Shown: piece after piece, positions 24,781-37,097 of the stretch
How the letters are laid out: each line of letters opens with the position of its first letter
Position numbering within the stretch: the first letter of the stretch is position 1
Origin: Cristatella mucedo
Lineage: Eukaryota > Bryozoa > Phylactolaemata > Cristatellidae
Direction of reading: 5' to 3'
Length of the DNA stretch: 64,000 nucleotides
Assembly: GCA_009760855.2 (NCBI GenBank)
Contig: WPIO01000091.1
Coordinates: 62,001-126,000 of the forward strand
The notes under the pieces: model-generated
Database searches by the model: none
What the model saw: the letters and a program-made list of their open reading frames with translations, nothing else
Told to the model about the DNA's origin: nothing
Program-made: the position numbers and the translations under genes

Positions 24781-27700
24781 TGTGATATCTTGCTGCCGAT
24801 TGCAGGGCCTTGCATTAGGCCATTCACACTTGAATAGCCTATTTTGCATGACCTCACTGCAGATCGCACAACATCTAGATACTTTAAATCAACCCGTCAA
24901 CTCATGCAGTCCCTCGGAGAGAAGTGCAGGATTTACTTTAGGCAATCGCACATAAATAACTCATTTCGGTTGAGTTTGCAGCCGATCGCTGAATATAAAG
25001 ACACCTCGATACTGCTTGTTATATCGTGTGATGACGTTCTGCAGAGTGCCGGGCCTTGCATTAACCCATTTACACATGAATAGCTTATTTTGCATGAGTT
25101 TACAGCATCTCGCACGATATGTAGATACTTTAAATAAACCCGTCAAGGCATGCAGTAGCTCGGAGCAGAGCGATGGCCTTGCTTCAGGCAATCGCACTTG
25201 AATGACTCACTTCGCTTCAGTTTGCAGCAGATGACGGAATATAAAGACAGCACGATACTGCTCGTTATATCTTGTGATAGCTTGCTGCAGAGTGTGGCGC
25301 CTAGCATTAGGCCATTCACACTTAAATTACCTACTAGGCATGAGATCTCAGATGATCGCACAATATTTAGATACTTTAAATCAACCCGTCTAAGCGTGCG
25401 GTAGCTTGCAGTGGAGTGCAGCTCCTTGCTTTAGGCAATCGCACACGAATTACACATTTCGGTTAAGTTTGCTGCAGATCGCTGAATATAAAGACACCTC
25501 GATACTGCTCATTATATCGTGTGATACCTTGCTGCAGATTGCGGGGCCTAGCATTAGGACGTTCACTCTTGAATAGCTTCTCTTGCATGAGTTCACAGTA
25601 GAACGCACAATATCTAGATACTTTAAATCATCCCGTCTAAGCGTGCGGTAGCTTGCAGCAGAGTGCAGCTCCTTGCTTTAGGCAGTCGCACAGGAATGAC
25701 ACATTTCGGTTAGGTTTGCAGCAGATCGCTGAATATAAAGACACCTCGATACTGCTCATTATATCGTGTGATACCTTGCTGAAGATTGCGGCGCCTAGCA
25801 TAAGGCCATTCACACTTGAATAAACTATTTTGCGTGAGATGGCAGCAGATCACACAATATCTAGATACTTTAAATCAACCCGTCAGAGCATGCAGCAGCT
25901 TGCATCAGAGTGCAGCTCCTTGCTTTAGGCAATCGCACTTGAATAACTCATTTCGCTTGAGTTCGCAGCAGATCGCTGAATATTAAGACACCTCGATACT
26001 ACTCGTTCTATCGTGCGATAACTTGCTGCAGATTGCGGCGCCTAGCATTTGGCCATTCACACTTGAATAAACTATTTTGCATGAGATCACAGCAGATCGC
26101 ACAACATCTAGATACTTTAAATCAACCCGTCTAGTCATGCAGTAGCTCGGAAAGGAGTGCAGGTCTTGCTTTAGGCGATCATACTTGAATACCTTATTTT
26201 GCATGAGTTCACAGCAGATCGCCCAATATCTAGAAACTTCAAATCAACCCGTCAAGGCATGAAGTAGCTCGGAGAGGAGTGCAGGCCTTGCTTCAGGCAA
26301 TCGCACATAAATAACTCATTTCGGTTGAGTTTGCAGCAGATCTTTAAATATAAAGATACCTCAATACTGCTCGTTTTATCCTGTGATAACTTGCTGAAGA
26401 GTGCAGGGCCTTGCATTAAGCCATTCAGACTTGAAGAAACTACTTTGCATGAGATCGCAGCAGATCGCACAATATCTAGATACTTTAAATCATCCCGTCT
26501 AAGCGTGCGGTAGCTTGCAGCAGAGTGCAGCTCCTTGCTTTAGGATATCGCACATAAATAACACATTTCGGTTACGTTTGCTGCAGTTCGCTAAATATAA
26601 AGTCACCTCGATTCTGCTCGTTATATCGTGTGATAACTTGCTGCAGATTGCGGCTCCTAGCGTTAGGCCATTCACACTTGAATAGCTAATCTTGCATGAA
26701 TCCACAGCAGATCGCACAATATCTAGATACTTTAAATCAACCCGCCAGAGCGTGGAGTAGTTTGCAGCATAAAGCAGCTCCTTGACTCAGGCAATCGCAC
26801 TTGAATAACTCATTTTGCTTGAGTTTGCAGCAAATCGCTAAATATAAAGACAACTCGATACTGCTCTTTATAGCGTGTGATAACTTGCTGCAGAGTGCTG
26901 CACCTTGCATTTGGCCATTCACACATGAATAGCTTATTTTGCATGAGTTCACAGCAGATCGCACAATATCTAGATACTTCAAATCAACCCATCAAGGCAT
27001 GAAGTAGCTCAGAGAGGAGTGTAGGCCTTGCATTAGGCAATCGCACTTGAATAACTCATTTTGCTTGAGTTCGCAGCCGATCGCTGAATATTAAGACATC
27101 TCAAAACTACTCGTTATATCGTGCGTGGACTTGCTGCAGAGTGCGGATCCTTGCATTAGGCCATTCACACTTGAATAGCTTATCTTGCATGAGTTCACAG
27201 CAGATCGCACAATATCTAGATACTTTAAATCAACCCGCCAGAGCGTGGTGTAGTTTGCAGCATGATGCAGCTCCTTGATTCAGGCAATCGCACTTGAATA
27301 ACTTATTTTGCTTGAGTTTGCAGCAAGTCGCTAAATATAGAGACACCTCGATACTGCTCTTTATAGTATGTGATAACTTGCTGCAGAGTGCTGCGCCTTG
27401 CATTAGGCCATTCACACTTAAAAAGCTTATTTTGCATGACTTCACAGCAGATCGCACAATATCTAGATACTTCCAATCAACCCGTCACGGGATGAAGTAG
27501 CTCGGAGCAGAGTGCAGGCCTTGCTTTAGGCAATCGCACTAAAATAACTCATTTCGCTTGAGTTTTCAGAAGATCGCGGAATATAAAGACACCTCGATAT
27601 TGCTCGCTTTAGCGTGTGATAACTTGCTGCAGAGTCCAGTGCCTAGCATTAGGCCATTCACACTTAAATAGCTTATCTTGCAAGAGTTCACAGCAGATCG

Positions 27701-29091
27701 CACAATATCTATATACTTTAAATCAACCCGTCAAGGCATGCAGTAGCCCGGAGCAGAGTGCTGGCCTTACTTCAGGCAATCGCACTTGAATAACTCATTT
27801 CGCTTAAGGTTGCAGCAGATTGTGGAATACAAAGAAACCTTGCTACTAGTCGTTATAGCGTGTGATAACTTGCTGCAGAGTGCGTCGCCTAGCATTAGGC
27901 CATTAACATTTGAATAACCTATTTTGCATGAGATCGCAGCAGATCACACAGTATCTAGACACTTTAAATCAACCAGTCAGTGCGTGCAGCAGCTGGCATC
28001 AGAGTGCCGCTCCTTGCTTTAAGCAATCGCACTTGAATAACTCATTTCGCTTGAGTTCGAGGCAGATCGCTGAATATTAAGACATCTGGATACTACTCGT
28101 TATATTGTGTGATGACTTGCTGCAGAGTGCTGTTCCTTGCATTAAGCCATTCACACTTGATTAGCTTATGTTGCATGAGTTCACAGCAGATCGCACAATA
28201 TCTAGATACTTTAAATCGTCCCGTCAGAGCGTGCAGTAGCTTGCAGCAGAATGAAGGCCTTGCTTCAGGCAATCGCACTTGAATAACTCATTTCGCTTGA
28301 GTTTAATGCAGATCGCTGAATATAAAAAACCTCGATACTGCTCGTTATATCGTGAGATGACTTGCTGTAGAGTGTGGCGCCTAGCATTAACCCATTCACA
28401 CTTGAATAGCTTATTTTGCATGACTTCACAGCAGATCGCACAATATCTAGATACTTAAAATCAACCCGTCAGACCTTGCAGTAGCTTGCAGCAGAGTACA
28501 GCTCCTTGCTTTAGGCAGTCGCACTTGAATAACTCATTTCGCTTAACTTCGCAGCAGATCACTGAATATTAAGACACCTCGATGTTGCTCGTTCGATCGT
28601 GAGACAACTTGCAGCCGATTGTGGCGCCTTGCATTAGGCCATTCAAACTTGAATAGCTTATTTTGCATGACTTCACAGCAAATCGCACAAAATCTAGATA
28701 CTTTAAATCAACCCGTCAAGTCATGTATTCCCTCGGAGAGGAGTGAAGGATTTGCTTCAGGCAATCGCACATAAATAACTCATTTCGGTTGAGTTTGCAG
28801 CGAATAGCTAAATATAAAGACATCTCGATACTGCTCTTTATAGTGTGTGATAACTTGCTGCAGAGTGCAGCACCTTGCATAAGGCCATTCACACTTAAAT
28901 AGCTTATTTTGCATGAGTTCACAGCAGATCGCCCAACATCTAGATACTTCAAATCAACCCGTCAAGGCATGAAGTAGTTAGGAGAGGAGTGCAGACCTTG
29001 CTTTAGGCAATCGCACATACATAACTCATTTCGGTTGAGTTTGCAGAAGATCGCTGAATATAAAGACACCTCGATACTGCTTGTTATATTG
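24781..29091. repeat. HOR-4.8, copy 1 (4,311 bp, 17.5 units)
   Basis: The junction marker TGTGATATCTTGCTGCC lies at 24,781 and recurs at 29,092 and 33,897, defining tandem copies. Copy 1 holds 17 full units plus one half (landmarks 24,875 to 29,186). It matches copy 2 at a constant offset of 4,311 bp up to about 27.2 kb. After that the offset becomes 4,805, because copies 2 and 3 have two additional units. Variants specific to this copy include CTCATTATATCGTGTGATAC near 25,757, which equals the preceding unit near 25,508 and looks like a short conversion. Confidence 0.93.
26108..26229. repeat. Fused half-unit in HOR copy 1
   Basis: The landmark step is 122 bp. The A half reads CTTTAGGCGATCATACTTGA and then switches to the B tail ATACCTTATTTTGCATGAG, so about 124 bp spanning the A tail and the B head are missing. 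The crossover sits in the shared CACTTGAATA-type stretch. The same junction is present in HOR copies 2 and 3, so it predates their amplification. Confidence 0.9.
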
Positions 29092-30418
29092 TGTGATATC
29101 TTGCTGCCGATTGCAGGGCCTTGCATTAGGCCATTCACACTTGAATAGCCTATTTTGCATGACCTCACTGCAGATCGCACAACATCTAGATACTTTAAAT
29201 CAACCCGTCAACTCATGCAGTCCCTCGGAGAGAAGTGCAGGATTTACTTTAGGCAATCGCACATAAATAACTCATTTCGGTTGAGTTTGCAGCCGATCGC
29301 TGAATATAAAGACACCTCGATACTGCTTGTTATATCGTGTGATGACGTTCTGCAGAGTGCCGGGCCTTGCATTAACCCATTTACACATGAATAGCTTATT
29401 TTGCATGAGTTTACAGCATCTCGCACGATATGTAGATACTTTAAATAAACCCGTCAAGGCATGCAGTAGCTCGGAGCAGAGCGATGGCCTTGCTTCAGGC
29501 AATCGCACTTGAATGACTCACTTCGCTTCAGTTTGCAGCAGATGACGGAATATAAAGACAGCACGATACTGCTCGTTATATCTTGTGATAGCTTGCTGCA
29601 GAGTGTGGCGCCTAGCATTAGGCCATTCACACTTAAATTACCTACTAGGCATGAGATCTCAGATGATCGCACAATATTTAGATACTTTAAATCAACCCGT
29701 CTAAGCGTGCGGTAGCTTGCAGTGGAGTGCAGCTCCTTGCTTTAGGCAATCGCACACGAATTACACATTTCGGTTAAGTTTGCTGCAGATCGCTGAATAT
29801 AAAGACACCTCGATACTGCTCATTATATCGTGTGATACCTTGCTGCAGATTGCGGGGCCTAGCATTAGGACGTTCACTCTTGAATAGCTTCTCTTGCATG
29901 AGTTCACAGTAGAACGCACAATATCTAGATACTTTAAATCATCCCGTCTAAGCGTGCGGTAGCTTGCAGCAGAGTGCAGCTCCTTGCTTTAGGCAGTCGC
30001 ACAGGAATGACACATTTCGGTTAGGTTTGCAGCAGATCGCTGAATATAAAGACACTTCGATACTGCTCGTTATATCGTGCGATAACTTGCTGAAGATTGC
30101 GGCGCCTAGCATAAGGCCATTCACACTTGAATAAACTATTTTGCATGAGATCGCAGCAGATCGCACAATATCTAGATACTTTAAATCAACCCGTCAGAGC
30201 ATGCAGTAGCTTGCATCAGAGTGCAGCTCCTTGCTTAAGGCAATCGCACTTGAATAACTCATTTCGCTTGAGTTCGCAGCAGATCGCTGAATATTAAGAC
30301 ACCTCGATACTACTCGTTCTATCGTGCGATAACTTGCTGCAGATTGCGGCGCCTAGCATTTGGCCATTCACACTTGAATAAACTATTTTGCATGAGATCA
30401 CAGCAGATCGCACAACAT

Positions 30419-30540
30419 CTAGATACTTTAAATCAACCCGTCTAGTCATGCAGTAGCTCGGAAAGGAGTGCAGGTCTTGCTTTAGGCGATCATACTTGAA
30501 TACCTTATTTTGCATGAGTTCACAGCAGATCGCCCAATAT
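30419..30540. repeat. Fused half-unit in HOR copy 2
   Basis: Equivalent of the fused half at 26,108-26,229, at an offset of 4,311 bp, with the same A-to-B switch after GGCGATCATACTTGAATAC. Confidence 0.9.
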
Positions 30541-31304
30541 CTAGAAACTTCAAATCAACCCGTCAAGGCATGAAGTAGCTCGGAGAGGAGTGCAGGCCTT
30601 GCTTCAGGCAATCGCACATAAATAACTCATTTCGGTTGAGTTTGCAGCAGATCTTTAAATATAAAGACACCTCAATACTGCTCGTTTTATCCTGTGATAA
30701 CTTGCTGAAGAGTGCAGGGCCTTGCATTAAGCCATTCAGACTTGAAGAAACTACTTTGCATGAGATCGCAGCAGATCGCACAATATCTAGATACTTTAAA
30801 TCATCCCGTCTAAGCGTGCGGTAGCTTGCAGCAGAGTGCAGCTCCTTGCTTTAGGATATCGCACATAAATAACACATTTCGGTTACGTTTGCTGCAGTTC
30901 GCTAAATATAAAGTCACCTCGATTCTGCTCGTTATATCGTGTGATAACTTGCTGCAGATTGCGGCTCCTAGCGTTAGGCCATTCACACTTGAATAGCTAA
31001 TCTTGCATGAATCCACAGCAGATCGCACAATATCTAGATACTTTAAATCAACCCGCCAGAGCGTGGAGTAGTTTGCAGCATAAAGCAGCTCCTTGACTCA
31101 GGCAATCGCACTTGAATAACTCATTTTGCTTGAGTTTGCAGCAAATCGCTAAATATAAAGACAACTCGATACTGCTCTTTATAGCGTGTGATAACTTGCT
31201 GCAGAGTGCTGCACCTTGCATTTGGCCATTCACACATGAATAGCTTATTTTGCATGAGTTCACAGCAGATCGCACAATATCTAGATACTTCAAATCAACC
31301 CATC

Positions 31305-32291
31305 AAGGCATGAAGTAGCTCAGAGAGGAGTGTAGGCCTTGCATTAGGCAATCGCACTTGAATAACTCATTTTGCTTGAGTTCGCAGCCGATCGCTGAAT
31401 ATTTAAGACATCTCAAAACTACTCGTTATATCGTGCGTGGACTTGCTGCAGAGTGCGGATCCTTGCATTAGGCCATTCACACTTGAATAGCTTATCTTGC
31501 ATGAGTTCACAGCAGATCGCACAATATCTAGATACTTTAAATCAACCCGCCAGAGCGTGGTGTAGTTTGCAGCATGATGCAGCTCCTTGATTCAGGCAAT
31601 CGCACTTGAATAACTTATTTTGCTTGAGTTTGCAGCAAGTCGCTAAATATAGAGACACCTCGATACTGCTCTTTATAGTATGTGGTAACTTGCTGCAGAG
31701 TGCTGCGCCTTGCATTTGGCCATTCACACATGAATAGCTTATTTTGCATGAGTTCACAGCAGATCGCACAATATCTAGATACTTCAAATCAACCCATCAA
31801 GGCATGAAGTAGCTCAGAGAGGAGTGTAGGCCTTGCATTAGGCAAACGCACTTGAATAACTCATTTTGCTTGAGTTCGCAGCAGATCGCTGAATATTAAG
31901 ACACCTCAAAACTACTCGTTATATTGTGCGTGGACTTGCTGCAGAGTGCGGATCCTTGCATTAGGCCATTCACACTTGAATAGCTTATCTTGCATGAGTT
32001 CACAGCAGATCGCACAATATCTAGATACTTTAAATCAACCCGCCAGAGCGTGGTGTAGTTTGCAGCATGATGCAGCTCCTTGATTCAGGCAATCGCACTT
32101 GAATAACTTATTTTGCTTGAGTTTGCAGCAAGTCGCTAAATATAGAGACACCTCGATACTGCTCTTTATAGTATGTGATAACTTGCTGCAGAGTGCTGCG
32201 CCTTGCATTAGGCCATTCACACTTAAAAAGCTTATTTTGCATGACTTCACAGCAGATCGCACAATATCTAGATACTTCCAATCAACCCGTC
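31305..32291. repeat. Two-unit (493 bp) internal tandem duplication in HOR copy 2
   Basis: The segment starting AAGGCATGAAGTAGCTCAG at 31,305 is repeated at 31,798. Copy 1 has only one such segment (from 26,994). Each repeat contains the CTCAAAACTACTCGTTATAT unit and the GCGTGGTGTAGTTTGCAGC unit. Copy 3 shows the same doubling (near 36,110 and 36,603), so it arose before copies 2 and 3 separated, or was lost from copy 1. Confidence 0.88.
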
Positions 32292-35224
32292 ACGGGATGA
32301 AGTAGCTCGGAGCAGAGTGCAGGCCTTGCTTTAGGCAATCGCACTAAAATAACTCATTTCGCTTGAGTTTTCAGAAGATCGCTGAATATAAAGACACCTC
32401 GATATTGCTCGCTTTAGCGTGTGATAACTTGCTGCAGAGTCCAGTGCCTAGCATTAGGCCATTCACACTTAAATAGCTTATCTTGCAAGAGTTCACAGCA
32501 GATCGCACAATATCTATATACTTTAAATCAACCCGTCAAGGCATGCAGTAGCCCGGAGCAGAGTGCTGGCCTTACTTCAGGCAATCGCACTTGAATAACT
32601 CATTTCGCTTAAGGTTGCAGCAGATTGTGGAATACAAAGAAACCTTGCTACTAGTCGTTATAGCGTGTGATAACTTGCTGCAGAGTGCGTCGCCTAGCAT
32701 TAGGCCATTAACATTTGAATAACCTATTTTGCATGAGATCGCAGCAGATCACACAGTATCTAGACACTTTAAATCAACCAGTCAGTGCGTGCAGCAGCTG
32801 GCATCAGAGTGCCGCTCCTTGCTTTAAGCAATCGCACTTGAATAACTCATTTCGCTTGAGTTCGAGGCAGATCGCTGAATATTAAGACATCTGGATACTA
32901 CTCGTTATATTGTGTGATGACTTGCTGCAGAGTGCTGTTCCTTGCATTAAGCCATTCACACTTGATTAGCTTATGTTGCATGAGTTCACAGCAGATCGCA
33001 CAATATCTAGATACTTTAAATCGTCCCGTCAGAGCGTGCAGTAGCTTGCAGCAGAATGAAGGCCTTGCTTCAGGCAATCGCACTTGAATAACTCATTTCG
33101 CTTGAGTTTAATGCAGATCGCTGAATATAAAAAACCTCGATACTGCTCGTTATATCGTGAGATGACTTGCTGTAGAGTGTGGCGCCTAGCATTAACCCAT
33201 TCACACTTGAATAGCTTATTTTGCATGACTTCACAGCAGATCGCACAATATCTAGATACTTAAAATCAACCCGTCAGACCTTGCAGTAGCTTGCAGCAGA
33301 GTACAGCTCCTTGCTTTAGGCAGTCGCACTTGAATAACTCATTTCGCTTAACTTCGCAGCAGATCACTGAATATTAAGACACCTCGATGTTGCTCGTTCG
33401 ATCGTGAGACAACTTGCAGCCGATTGTGGCGCCTTGCATTAGGCCATTCAAACTTGAATAGCTTATTTTGCATGACTTCACAGCAAATCGCACAAAATCT
33501 AGATACTTTAAATCAACCCGTCAAGTCATGTATTCCCTCGGAGAGGAGTGAAGGATTTGCTTCAGGCAATCGCACATAAATAACTCATTTCGGTTGAGTT
33601 TGCAGCGAATAGCTAAATATAAAGACACCTCGATACTGCTCTTTATAGTGTGTGATAACTTGCTGCAGAGTGCAGCACCTTGCATAAGGCCATTCACACT
33701 TAAATAGCTTATTTTGCATGAGTTCACAGCAGATCGCCCAACATCTAGATACTTCAAATCAACCCGTCAAGGCATGAAGTAGTTAGGAGAGGAGTGCAGA
33801 CCTTGCTTTAGGCAATCGCACATACATAACTCATTTCGGTTGAGTTTGCAGAAGATCGCTGAATATAAAGACACCTCGATACTGCTTGTTATATTGTGTG
33901 ATATCTTGCTGCCGATTGCAGGGCCTTGCATTAGGCCATTCACACTTGAATAGCCTATTTTGCATGACCTCACTGCAGATCGCACAACATCTAGATACTT
34001 TAAATCAACCCGTCAACTCATGCAGTCCCTCGGAGAGAAGTGCAGGATTTACTTTAGGCAATCGCACATAAATAACTCATTTCGGTTGAGTTTGCAGCCG
34101 ATCGCTGAATATAAAAGACACCTCGATACTGCTTGTTATATCGTGTGATGACGTTCTGCAGAGTGCCGGGCCTTGCATTAACCCATTTACACATGAATAG
34201 CTTATTTTGCATGAGTTTACAGCATCTCGCACAATATAAAGATACTTTAAATAAACCCGTCAAGGCATGCAGTAGCTCGGAGCAGAGCGATGGCCTTGCT
34301 TCAGGCAATCGCACTTGAATGACTCACTTCGCTTCAGTTTGCAGCAGATGACGGAATATAAAGACAGCACGATACTGCTCGTTATATCTTGTGATAGCTT
34401 GCTGCAGAGTGTGGCGCCTAGCATTAGGCCATTCACACTTAAATTACCTACTAGGCATGAGATCTCAGATGATCGCACAATATTTAGATACTTTAAATCA
34501 ACCCGTCTAAGCGTGCGGTAGCTTGCAGTGGAGTGCAGCTCCTTGCTTTAGGCAATCGCACACGAATTACACATTTCGGTTAAGTTTGCTGCAGATCGCT
34601 GAATATAAAGACACCTCGATACTGCTCATTATATCGTGTGATACCTTGCTGCAGATTGCGGGGCCTAGCATTAGGACGTTCACTCTTGAATAGCTTCTCT
34701 TGCATGAGTTCACAGTAGAACGCACAATATCTAGATACTTTAAATCATCCCGTCTAAGCGTGCGGTAGCTTGCAGCAGAGTGCAGCTCCTTGCTTTAGGC
34801 AGTCGCACAGGAATGACACATTTCGGTTAGGTTTGCAGCAGATCGCTGAATATAAAGACACTTCGATACTGCTCGTTATATCGTGCGATAACTTGCTGAA
34901 GATTGCGGCGCCTAGCATAAGGCCATTCACACTTGAATAAACTATTTTGCGTGAGATGGCAGCAGATCACACAATATCTAGATACTTTAAATCAACCCGT
35001 CAGAGCATGCAGCAGCTTGCATCAGAGTGCAGCTCCTTGCTTTAGGCAATCGCACTTGAATAACTCATTTCGCTTGAGTTCGCAGCAGATCGCTGAATAT
35101 TAAGACACCTCGATACTACTCGTTCTATCGTGCGATAACTTGCTGCAGATTGCGGCGCCTAGCATTTGGCCATTCACACTTGAATAAACTATTTTGCATG
35201 AGATCACAGCAGATCGCACAACAT

Positions 35225-35346
35225 CTAGATACTTTAAATCAACCCGTCTAGTCATGCAGTAGCTCGGAAAGGAGTGCAGGTCTTGCTTTAGGCGATCATA
35301 CTTGAATACCTTATTTTGCATGAGTTCACAGCAGATCGCCCAATAT
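35225..35346. repeat. Fused half-unit in HOR copy 3
   Basis: Equivalent of the fused half in copies 1 and 2, at an offset of 4,806 bp from copy 2. It makes the HOR length a half-integer number of units. Confidence 0.9.
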
Positions 35347-36109
35347 CTAGAAACTTCAAATCAACCCGTCAAGGCATGAAGTAGCTCGGAGAGGAGTGCA
35401 GGCCTTGCTTCAGGCAATCGCACATAAATAACTCATTTCGGTTGAGTTTGCAGCAGATCTTTAAATATAAAGACACCTCAATACTGCTCGTTTTATCCTG
35501 TGATAACTTGCTGAAGAGTGCAGGGCCTTGCATTAAGCCATTCAGACTTGAAGAAACTACTTTGCATGAGATCGCAGCAGATCGCACAATATCTAGATAC
35601 TTTAAATCATCCCGTCTAAGCGTGCGGTAGCTTGCAGCAGAGTGCAGCTCCTTGCTTTAGGATATCGCACATAAATAACACATTTCGGTTACGTTTGCTG
35701 CAGTTCGCTAAATATAAAGTCACCTCGATTCTGCTCGTTATATCGTGTGATAACTTGCTGCAGATTGCGGCTCCTAGCGTTAGGCCATTCACACTTGAAT
35801 AGCTAATCTTCCATGAATCCACAGCAGATCGCACAATATCTAGATACTTTAAATCAACCCGCCAGAGCGTGGAGTAGTTTGCCGCATAAAGCAGCTCCTT
35901 GACTCAGGCAATCGCACTTGAATAACTCATTTTGCTTGAGTTTGCAGCAAATCGCTAAATATAAAGACAACTCGATACTGCTCTTTATAGCGTGTGATAA
36001 CTTGCTGCAGAGTGCTGCACCTTGCATTTGGCCATTCACACATGAATAGCTTATTTTGCATGAGTTCACAGCAGATCGCACAATATCTAGATACTTCAAA
36101 TCAACCCAT

Positions 36110-37097
36110 CAAGGCATGAAGTAGCTCAGAGAGGAGTGTAGGCCTTGCATTAGGCAATCGCACTTGAATAACTCATTTTGCTTGAGTTCGCAGCCGATCG
36201 CTGAATATTAAGACATCTCAAAACTACTCGTTATATCGTGCGTGGACTTGCTGCAGAGTGCGGATCCTTGCATTAGGCCATTCACACTTGAATAGCTTAT
36301 CTTGCATGAGTTCACAGCAGATCGCACAATATCTAGATACTTTAAATCAACCCGCCAGAGCGTGGTGTAGTTTTGCAGCATGATGCAGCTCCTTGATTCA
36401 GGCAATCGCACTTGAATAACTTATTTTGCTTGAGTTTGCAGCAAGTCGCTAAATATAGAGACACCTCGATACTGCTCTTTATAGTATGTGGTAACTTGCT
36501 GCAGAGTGCTGCGCCTTGCATTTGGCCATTCACACATGAATAGCTTATTTTGCATGAGTTCACAGCAGATCGCACAATATCTAGATACTTCAAATCAACC
36601 CATCAAGGCATGAAGTAGCTCAGAGAGGAGTGTAGGCCTTGCATTAGGCAATCGCACTTGAATAACTCATTTTGCTTGAGTTCGCAGCAGATCGCTGAAT
36701 GTTAAGACACCTCAAAACTACTCGTTATATTGTGCGTGGACTTGCTGCAGAGTGCGGATCCTTGCATTAGGCCATTCACACTTGAATAGCTTATCTTGCA
36801 TGAGTTCACAGCAGATCGCACAATATCTAGATACTTTAAATCAACCCGCCAGAGCGTGGTGTAGTTTGCAGCATGATGCAGCTCCTTGATTCAGGCAATC
36901 GCACTTGAATAACTTATTTTGCTTGAGTTTGCAGCAAGTCGCTAAATATAGAGACACCTCGATACTGCTCTTTATAGTATGTGATAACTTGCTGCAGAGT
37001 GCTGCGCCTTGCATTAGGCCATTCACACTTAAAAAGCTTATTTTGCATGACTTCACAGCAGATCGCACAATATCTAGATACTTCCAATCAACCCGTC
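36110..37097. repeat. Two-unit internal tandem duplication in HOR copy 3
   Basis: Counterpart of the doubled segment in copy 2, carrying GAAGTAGCTCAGAGAGGAG at two positions 493-494 bp apart. A one-base expansion (GTAGTTTTGCAGC near 36,366) is specific to this copy. Confidence 0.85.

Larger units (their letters stand above)
29092..33896. repeat. HOR-4.8, copy 2 (4,805 bp, 19.5 units)
   Basis: Near-identical tandem copy of the preceding block, with two extra units. Landmarks correspond one-to-one with copy 3 at an offset of 4,805-4,806 bp. Copy-specific variants include TTTTGCATGAGATCGCAGC near 30,145, where copies 1 and 3 have TTTTGCGTGAGATGGCAGC, and one extra T near 31,402. Confidence 0.93.
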
